6,976 nt of DNA from an uncultured Eubacteriales bacterium (GTDB taxonomy: Bacteria; Bacillota; Clostridia; Oscillospirales; CAG-272): NCBI GenBank assembly GCA_900321265.1, contig ONVJ01000031.1, forward strand, positions 1 through 6,976, read 5' to 3'. Below, piece after piece: positions 1 through 5,331 of this stretch. A program made the position numbers and the translations under genes. Each line of letters starts with the position of its first letter. Positions within the stretch are counted from its first letter, which is position 1. Below the pieces are notes generated by a model that saw only the letters and a program-made list of their open reading frames with translations, ran no database searches and was not told where the DNA came from.

Positions 1-1815
1 GATTTCGGAAAGCTGATATCCGACGTCATCAGAAAGCTCGACCAGCCGGTATCGCTCGCCACGGTGGACGGTAAAATCGTCTGGGCAAACGAGTCGCTGC
101 TGAGACTCTGCGGAAAAAGAAAGACGTCGGATCTCGCCGGAAAAAGCATCGAGGAGATCACCGGCAGATCCATGCCCGACCTTATCAAGGCGGACGGTTC
201 TGAGGGATTTCTCACGATAGGCCAGAGCTGCTTCCGCCCCTCGTCATATCTTATGCAGTATTCCGACAGGGACTGCTGGCTCACCCTCTTCGACGACAAG
301 ACCGACCTCTCAGACACTCTGAAGACGGTCGAGCGTGAGACCGCCGTCATCGGATATGCCGTCCTCGACAATCTCGCCGAACTCGCCCAGTACGTGAAGG
401 TCTCTTCAAGAGAGGCCACCGGCGCGACCGAGAAGGTCCTTCGCGAATGGATCACCGGACTTGACGGTTATATGATCGAATACAGCCGCGACAGCTATCT
501 CTTCGCCTTCCCGAAGGTCAGGCTTGACGAGTGCGTCGATTCGGGATTCGACATCCTGGGGAAGGTCAGAAGCATCGGGCTCGGCGACAGCAGCATGGCG
601 GTCACGGTATCGATCGGTCTGTCGGTCTGCGGAAGCGATCTGAAGGAGCGCGAAAAGGACGCCAAGACGGCGCTGGAGACCGCCCTTCAGAGAGGCGGCG
701 ACCAGGTGATACTCCGCACCCCCGGCGGAAGCTTCCACTTCGGGGGCAGGACAAAGACCGAGTTCACCCGCACCAAGATACAGTCAAGGGTAACCGCTGC
801 GGCGCTCATTCCCCTTCTCGGAAGCGCTGGGAACGTCCTGATAATGGGTCACAAAAACCCCGATTTCGACTGCGTGGGAAGCTGCGTCGGGCTTTACAGA
901 CTCGCCAGAGCCTACAACGGCAACATAAAGATAGTCACCGATCTTCAGAACCGGAACTTCAGGACCTGCACCGAGGCGCTGATAGAAGAGCAGCCCGAAT
1001 ACGCCGACATCTTCGTTTCGGCGACCGCGGGACAGGATCTCATCAGATCCGACACGCTGCTCATAATCGCAGATGTCAACAACCTTAAGATCGTCGAATC
1101 TCCGGAGATCGTGGCAAATACCGAAAAATACGTGATAATCGACCACCACCGCAAGACGGAGGATTTCGAGCGGGAGCCGGTCTTCGCCTACATAGAGCCG
1201 GGCACCTCCTCCTGCTGCGAGCTTGTGACCGAGATGCTCGAGACGGTCTCCACCGGAAGCGGACCGTCCGACGACCAGAGCCGCCTCACAAAGCACGAGG
1301 CGACCGTCATGCTCGCGGGGATCATGCTCGACACCGGCAATTTCACCAGATCGACAAACAGCGAGACCTTCTCCGCCGCGGTCTATCTGCGTGACGCCGG
1401 AGGAAGCTCCGAGACGGCAAGGACCTTCTTCTACAACGATTTTTCGGGATTCGTCGCCGAAACCAAACTCGAATCTTCGGTCAGGCTCTACCGTGGCAGA
1501 GTCGCGATCACGGTCAGCGACATGGAGACCCCCGGGGCCTTCAGCGGAGATGACAGGGTAGCGCTCGCCAAGGCTGCCAATCAGCTTCTGACGGTACGCG
1601 GCGTCGACGCCGCCTTCGCGCTGCTCGTAGGAGACGGCCAGGTGCTGATCTCGGCCAGATCGAACGGAAAGATAAACGTTCAGCTCATCATGGAAAAGCT
1701 CGGCGGCGGAGGCCATTTCGACGCCGCTGGCGCACAGACCTCGGGCATGACGGTAAGAGAGGTCATACAGAAGCTCAAGCACGCCATTGACCTGACGCTG
1801 GACGGGGAGTCTTAA
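1..1815 (+). CDS. gdpP: Cyclic-di-AMP phosphodiesterase GdpP (5' partial)
   Basis: GdpP hydrolyses the second messenger c-di-AMP to pApA at the inner face of the membrane. The frame is open from base 1, so the true start lies upstream; 604 residues are visible, against about 655 for the family. The missing part should hold the two N-terminal membrane helices. Visible residues 13-90 form a PAS-like domain. Residues about 100-240 are a GGDEF domain whose signature is degenerate (SRDSY at 162-166), as is usual for GdpP. The DHH phosphoesterase domain follows with H284, D288 and D290, then D358, the DHH triad at 381-383 and D444. The DHHA1 end carries GGGGH at 568-572. All expected metal ligands are present, so it should be active. 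In B. subtilis, GdpP is inhibited by ppGpp. The GTG at 64 is only the first start-like codon in the window and lies inside the PAS region, so it is not the real start. It ends in tandem TAA codons, 22 bases before rplI. Confidence 0.95.
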   Translation, partial: DFGKLISDVIRKLDQPVSLATVDGKIVWANESLLRLCGKRKTSDLAGKSIEEITGRSMPDLIKADGSEGFLTIGQSCFRPSSYLMQYSDRDCWLTLFDDKTDLSDTLKTVERETAVIGYAVLDNLAELAQYVKVSSREATGATEKVLREWITGLDGYMIEYSRDSYLFAFPKVRLDECVDSGFDILGKVRSIGLGDSSMAVTVSIGLSVCGSDLKEREKDAKTALETALQRGGDQVILRTPGGSFHFGGRTKTEFTRTKIQSRVTAAALIPLLGSAGNVLIMGHKNPDFDCVGSCVGLYRLARAYNGNIKIVTDLQNRNFRTCTEALIEEQPEYADIFVSATAGQDLIRSDTLLIIADVNNLKIVESPEIVANTEKYVIIDHHRKTEDFEREPVFAYIEPGTSSCCELVTEMLETVSTGSGPSDDQSRLTKHEATVMLAGIMLDTGNFTRSTNSETFSAAVYLRDAGGSSETARTFFYNDFSGFVAETKLESSVRLYRGRVAITVSDMETPGAFSGDDRVALAKAANQLLTVRGVDAAFALLVGDGQVLISARSNGKINVQLIMEKLGGGGHFDAAGAQTSGMTVREVIQKLKHAIDLTLDGES

Positions 1816-1823
1816 TAATCATC

Positions 1824-1829
1824 AAGGAG
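1824..1829 (+). promoter_or_regulatory. Ribosome binding site of rplI
   Basis: AAGGAG lies 8 bases before the rplI ATG. It is the best Shine-Dalgarno match of the gene starts in this window, as expected for a highly translated ribosomal protein. It sets the rplI start at 1838. Confidence 0.85.
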
Positions 1830-1837
1830 ATATTAAA

Positions 1838-2284
1838 ATGAAAGTTATACTGCTTCAGGACGTGAAATCACAGGGGAAGAAGGGAGACATCATCAACGTC
1901 TCAGACGGGTATGCCGCAAACTATCTGATCCCCAGAAAGCTCGCCATAATCGCCAGCCCTGCGGCGCTTAACGAAGCCAAAGCCCGCGAGGAGGCAAGGC
2001 TCCGCAGAATAGAAAATGAAAAGAAGGAAGCGAAGGAGATCGCGGCAAAGCTCGAGGCCTCGGTCGTCAAGCTCGGAATGGCGGGAGGCTCCGACGAGAG
2101 ACTTTACGGTTCGGTGACCGCGAAGGACATCACCGACGCCCTGAGCGAACAGCTCGGCATCGAGATAGACAAACGGAAGCTCGTCCTGAACGAGCAGATC
2201 AAGACATACGGCAGCTATACGGTCGAAGCGAGGCTTTTCACCGATATCACCGGAAAGATCAATCTGATCGTCTACAGAAAATAA
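1838..2284 (+). CDS. rplI: 50S ribosomal protein bL9
   Basis: bL9 binds 23S rRNA near the base of the L1 stalk and supports reading-frame fidelity. The 148 residues match the usual length. The N-terminal globular domain opens MKVILLQDVKSQGKKGD and carries the family signature at about 24-32 (GYAANYLIP), where A27 takes the place often held by Arg. Residues about 41-75 form the long charged connecting helix, rich in Glu, Lys and Ala. The C-terminal domain runs from about 80 and contains YGSVTAKDI and the KTYGSYTVEARLF stretch. The start is fixed by a strong ribosome binding site. It lies 22 bases after gdpP and 12 before dnaB, an arrangement common in Bacillota. Confidence 0.98.
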   Translation: MKVILLQDVKSQGKKGDIINVSDGYAANYLIPRKLAIIASPAALNEAKAREEARLRRIENEKKEAKEIAAKLEASVVKLGMAGGSDERLYGSVTAKDITDALSEQLGIEIDKRKLVLNEQIKTYGSYTVEARLFTDITGKINLIVYRK

Positions 2285-2286
2285 CT

Positions 2287-2293
2287 AAGGCGG
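2287..2293 (+). promoter_or_regulatory. Probable ribosome binding site of dnaB, bearing on its start
   Basis: AAGGCGG differs from the ideal AAGGAGG by one base. Its end is 3 bases from the TTG at 2297 and 15 bases from the in-frame ATG at 2309. The AAGG core is 6 bases from the TTG. This favours TTG, although 3 bases is tight; the ATG has no better site of its own. Confidence 0.55.
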
Positions 2294-2296
2294 TCT

Positions 2297-3712
2297 TTGG
2301 AAAAAACCATGAGCGAATACGATACCGGGATCAGGAAGCTGCCCTTCAGCATGTACGCGGAGCAGGCGCTTCTCGGATCGCTTATGATAGACTCGGAGAA
2401 GATCAGCGAGATAACCGACAGGATCACCGCCGACGACTTCTATCTTTCAGAGCACAAGGCTATCTTCTCCGCGATGGTCAGGCTCGCGTCGACCGGCAGA
2501 GCTGTCGACGCTGTGACGCTGATCGACAGTCTTGAAAAAGAGAAGATCTACGACAGAGCCGGGGCGGAAAACTATCTGAAGACCCTGACCGAGGCGGTCC
2601 CCTCCGCCATAAACCTGGAGGACTACCTCAGGATAGTCGTTGAAAAAAGCATAAAGCGGCAGCTGATCGATATCTGCGGCGGAGTCTCCGAAAGAGCCTT
2701 CACCGAATCCGAAAAAGCCGACGAACTGATCGAGTATGCCTCGGCGAAGCTTGACGCCCTCTCGGCGGGAAAGCGCGGCGACGGCTTCAGCGATCTCGTC
2801 GAACTTCTCAACAAGGTGTACGACGACCTCGAGGCCCTCTCGAAAAACAAGGAGGCGTTTGAGGGAGTCAACACCGGATACTCGAATCTCGACAGCCTGC
2901 TCTGCGGCATCGGAAACACCGATTTCGTGATAATCGGCGCGCGCCCCGGCATGGGAAAGACCAGCCTGGCGCTCAATATCGCCACGAACGTCGCGATGAA
3001 TTACCGCAAGAAGGTCGCGATATTCTCGCTTGAGATGTCGGACGAACAGATCGCGAGCCGTATCCTGTCAAGCCAGGCGATGGTCACCGGCTCATCGATG
3101 CGCTCTGGAACGCTTGACAGGTCGGAGTGGAACAGACTGTCAAAGACGGTCGAGATGCTTTCCGACGTCAGGATCGTCATCGACGACACCCCCGACATAA
3201 CCGTCAGCGAGATGAAGTCGAAGGTCCGCCGCGAGAAGGACATCGATATGATCGTGATCGACTACCTCCAGCTGATGCAGGGGGAGAAGCACACCGACAA
3301 CCGCGTGCTCGAGATCGGCGATATAACCAGGAACATGAAGCTGATGGCGAAAGAGCTTAAGGTCCCGGTGATCTGCGCCGCGCAGCTTTCGAGGAGCGTC
3401 GAGAAGAACAACACCTCGAACAAGCGTCCGATGATGTCGGATCTGCGCGATTCGGGAACCATCGAGCAGGACGCCGACACGATCCTCTTCATATACAGAG
3501 ACGAATACTACAAATCCAACGGCAACGCCGGCAAGGAACCCGAGACCGAGACTCCGGTCGCCGAGATCATCGTCGCCAAGAACCGCCACGGCTCCACCGG
3601 GAACGTCAAGCTCAACTGGATCGGGAAATACACGAGGTTCTATTCGGTCGACAAGGTATGGTCGGACGAGGACGCCCCGCCCGAATTCGCGAGCGGGCAT
3701 CCCGAAGGATGA
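2297..3712 (+). CDS. dnaB: Replicative DNA helicase DnaB (DnaC in Bacillus naming)
   Basis: Hexameric ATP-driven helicase that unwinds DNA at the replication fork and contacts primase. It has 471 residues from the TTG start, or 467 from the ATG at 2309; both fit the family. The N-terminal primase-interacting domain opens with the typical LPFSMYAEQALLGSLMID stretch. After a linker, the RecA-like domain carries Walker A at 214-222 (GARPGMGKT), the Walker B strand ending at D322 (MIVIDYLQLM), and the DLRDSGTIEQDAD motif at 382-394. A late AKNRHGSTG motif follows near the C-terminus. No intein interrupts the Walker A or later motifs. It follows rplI by 12 bases, and its TGA overlaps the tilS ATG, so the two are probably translationally coupled. 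Confidence 0.97.
   Translation: MEKTMSEYDTGIRKLPFSMYAEQALLGSLMIDSEKISEITDRITADDFYLSEHKAIFSAMVRLASTGRAVDAVTLIDSLEKEKIYDRAGAENYLKTLTEAVPSAINLEDYLRIVVEKSIKRQLIDICGGVSERAFTESEKADELIEYASAKLDALSAGKRGDGFSDLVELLNKVYDDLEALSKNKEAFEGVNTGYSNLDSLLCGIGNTDFVIIGARPGMGKTSLALNIATNVAMNYRKKVAIFSLEMSDEQIASRILSSQAMVTGSSMRSGTLDRSEWNRLSKTVEMLSDVRIVIDDTPDITVSEMKSKVRREKDIDMIVIDYLQLMQGEKHTDNRVLEIGDITRNMKLMAKELKVPVICAAQLSRSVEKNNTSNKRPMMSDLRDSGTIEQDADTILFIYRDEYYKSNGNAGKEPETETPVAEIIVAKNRHGSTGNVKLNWIGKYTRFYSVDKVWSDEDAPPEFASGHPEG
3709..3712 (+). other. ATGA stop/start overlap between dnaB and tilS
   Basis: The tilS ATG (3709-3711) overlaps the dnaB TGA (3710-3712). GAAGG at 3704-3708 directly abuts the ATG, too close to act as a normal ribosome binding site. 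Re-initiation by ribosomes finishing dnaB is therefore the likely route of translation. Confidence 0.7.
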
Positions 3713-4713
3713 AAAGGTCTTCCGTCACCGCAGGGGAGATCCCCGGCGGCTGGGTATCCCCCTTCGAACTGGCGGACAGGGGCAGCTGCAAGGTCCTCCT
3801 GGGCTTTTCGGGAGGCCCCGACTCGGTCGCCGTATTCGATATCCTTGAAAAGACCGGTATCGAATTCTGCGCCGTCCACGTCAACCACATGATCCGCGGA
3901 GAGGAGGCCGACCGCGACGCCCGCTTCTGCGAGGAGACCGCGCGCCGGCGGGGAGTCGGATTCCTTCTCTTCAGGGAAGACGTCCCGGCCGAGGCCGCCC
4001 GGCTCCGCCGGGGACTCGAGGAGACCGCGAGAGAGGTCAGATACCGCTGTTTCGCAAAAGCGATGAGGGAGACCGGAGCGGAGATACTCGTCACCGCCCA
4101 CAACGCCGACGACAACGCCGAGACCCTGCTCTTCAACATCGCCAGGGGCTGCTCAGCGAAAGGCGGCACCGGCATCCCGCCCGTCAGGGAATTCCCCGAG
4201 GGCAGCGGGCTCATAGTCAGGCCGGCGCTTCGCATACCAAAGGCCGAGCTTCTCGGATACTGCCGGGAAAACGGTCTCGATTATGTTACCGACAGCACCA
4301 ACCTCGACACCTCATATTCCCGCAACCGCATCAGGGAACGGGTGATCCCCGAGCTCACTGCGGTAAACTCAGGATTCCTGTCTGCCGCCGGAGCCTTCTG
4401 CGACTCGGTCAGAGAGGACTCCGCATATCTCGACACAGAGGCGTCCGCCTTTCTGTCACAGAACCCTCTGCCTCTGCGCGACGCCCTGGCCTCCCTTCCC
4501 CCTCCGGTGGCGAAGAGAGTCATCGCGCTCGCCGCGAGACGCGCGGGAGCCTCCCCCGAAAGACGTCATATCGAGAGGATCCTCTCGGCCGCGGCGGAGT
4601 CCGCCGATCTGTCGATCACCCTTCCGGGAAGCGTTATCGCGGTGCTCGACGGCGGAGGCCTCTCCTTCAGATTCGACCCGCGGAAGAAAAAGATCAGAAA
4701 AACCGAACAATAA
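3709..4713 (+). CDS. tilS: tRNA(Ile)-lysidine synthetase TilS, short form
   Basis: TilS uses ATP and lysine to convert C34 of the CAU-anticodon tRNA-Ile to lysidine, so that it reads AUA and is charged with Ile. ATA codons are common in these genes, which fits the need for it. The N-terminal PP-loop ATPase domain has SGGPDS at 34-39, HVNHMIRG at 57-64, TAHNADDNAET at 129-139 and DSTN at 195-198 followed by YSRNRIR at 203-209. The end matches the middle domain's LPGS strand. The protein has 334 residues, against about 430-470 for E. coli and B. subtilis, and lacks the C-terminal TilS domain. A short form of similar length is known from Aquifex. The ATG at 3709 is chosen over an upstream in-frame ATG at 3658, which would lie deep inside dnaB with AAGG only one base away from it. 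Confidence 0.93.
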   Translation: MKRSSVTAGEIPGGWVSPFELADRGSCKVLLGFSGGPDSVAVFDILEKTGIEFCAVHVNHMIRGEEADRDARFCEETARRRGVGFLLFREDVPAEAARLRRGLEETAREVRYRCFAKAMRETGAEILVTAHNADDNAETLLFNIARGCSAKGGTGIPPVREFPEGSGLIVRPALRIPKAELLGYCRENGLDYVTDSTNLDTSYSRNRIRERVIPELTAVNSGFLSAAGAFCDSVREDSAYLDTEASAFLSQNPLPLRDALASLPPPVAKRVIALAARRAGASPERRHIERILSAAAESADLSITLPGSVIAVLDGGGLSFRFDPRKKKIRKTEQ

Positions 4714-4728
4714 TCATCACAGACACCG

Positions 4729-4736
4729 AAAGGAAG
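4729..4736 (+). promoter_or_regulatory. Likely ribosome binding site of hpt, long spacer
   Basis: AAAGGAAG is the only purine-rich Shine-Dalgarno-like run in the 36-base gap before hpt. It ends 13 bases before the ATG at 4750, longer than the usual 5-9. An in-frame TAA at 4741-4743 rules out a closer upstream start; a second ATG at 4759 would be even farther away. Confidence 0.5.
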
Positions 4737-4749
4737 TCCCTAAATCATC

Positions 4750-5304
4750 ATGTACAATATGACTGACGACATCGGCGAGATACTGCTTACCGAAGAGGAG
4801 ATTTCAGAGACCGTATCCGGGATAGCGGCCGAGATCGACAGAGACTACGCCGACTGCGAAAGGAAGCTGCTTCTGCTCGCGGTGCTGAAGGGCTCGGTCG
4901 TCTTTATGGGCGATCTTATGAAGAAGATCAGACGTCCGGTCGAGATCGATTTCATGCGGGTCTCGTCTTATTCCGGAACAGAGACGAGAGGAAAGGTCGA
5001 CATTCTGCTTGACCTGCACCGCGACGATCTCCAGAAGACCGACATAATCATCGTCGAGGACATCGTGGACAGCGGAAAGACGCTTGCCTATCTGACCAAC
5101 TATCTGAAGTTCAAGGGAGCCAACAGCGTCCGCTGCGCCGCTATGCTCGACAAGCCGTCGAGGAGAAAGGTGAAATTCGAGGCCGACTATATAGGAAAGA
5201 CCATCCCCGACGCCTTCGTGGTCGGTTACGGCCTTGACTATGACGAAAAATACCGCAATCTCCCCTTCATCGGGATACTCAAGCCCGAAATCTATACCAC
5301 CTGA
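4750..5304 (+). CDS. hpt: Hypoxanthine(-guanine) phosphoribosyltransferase
   Basis: Cytosolic purine salvage enzyme that joins hypoxanthine or guanine to PRPP, giving IMP or GMP. Its 184 residues are the usual bacterial length. PRPP loop I is at 46-49 (LKGS). The mobile-loop region has the SSYSG stretch at 72-76. The PRPP signature is VEDIVDSGKT at 102-111. The purine-contact lysine region is DKPSRRKV, starting at 134, and the C-terminal motif is VGYGLDYDEKYRNLP at 158-172. Hpt enzymes of Bacillota are commonly inhibited by (p)ppGpp. Its place between tilS and ftsH matches B. subtilis, where TilS and HprT are reported to act together on ftsH transcription; whether that holds here cannot be seen. 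Xanthine or guanine preference cannot be read from sequence alone. Confidence 0.96.
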   Translation: MYNMTDDIGEILLTEEEISETVSGIAAEIDRDYADCERKLLLLAVLKGSVVFMGDLMKKIRRPVEIDFMRVSSYSGTETRGKVDILLDLHRDDLQKTDIIIVEDIVDSGKTLAYLTNYLKFKGANSVRCAAMLDKPSRRKVKFEADYIGKTIPDAFVVGYGLDYDEKYRNLPFIGILKPEIYTT

Positions 5305-5313
5305 ACTGTACCG

Positions 5314-5318
5314 AAAGG
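5314..5318 (+). promoter_or_regulatory. Possible ribosome binding site of ftsH, long spacer
   Basis: AAAGG ends 13 bases before the ftsH ATG. It is the only Shine-Dalgarno-like run in the 27-base gap, and it is weak. It sits in a 9-base string, ACCGAAAGG, that also occurs before hpt. Confidence 0.4.
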
Positions 5319-5331
5319 CAATTACTGAAAA

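Noticed and set aside
64..66. GTG at 64 as the start of gdpP
   Set aside because: The frame is open back to base 1, the sequence before it reads as PAS-domain protein, and a start there would remove the membrane anchor.
531..1088. A 185-residue Arg-rich open frame on the + strand inside gdpP
   Set aside because: It is a shifted reading of the gdpP GGDEF-DHH region with low-complexity Arg/Gly/His composition typical of out-of-frame GC-rich DNA.
784..1782. A 332-residue open frame on the - strand across gdpP
   Set aside because: It is in antisense register with a clear DHH/DHHA1 coding region, so codon bias explains it; no recognisable motif.
3658..3708. A longer TilS N-terminus starting at the ATG at 3658
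   Set aside because: It would overlap dnaB by 55 bases, its AAGG is only one base from the ATG, and the added 17 residues are Arg-rich with no family similarity. The ATGA overlap at 3709 is a standard coupled start.
4714..4749. A terminator or promoter between tilS and hpt
   Set aside because: The 36-base gap has no GC-rich inverted repeat followed by T residues and no convincing -35/-10 pair.
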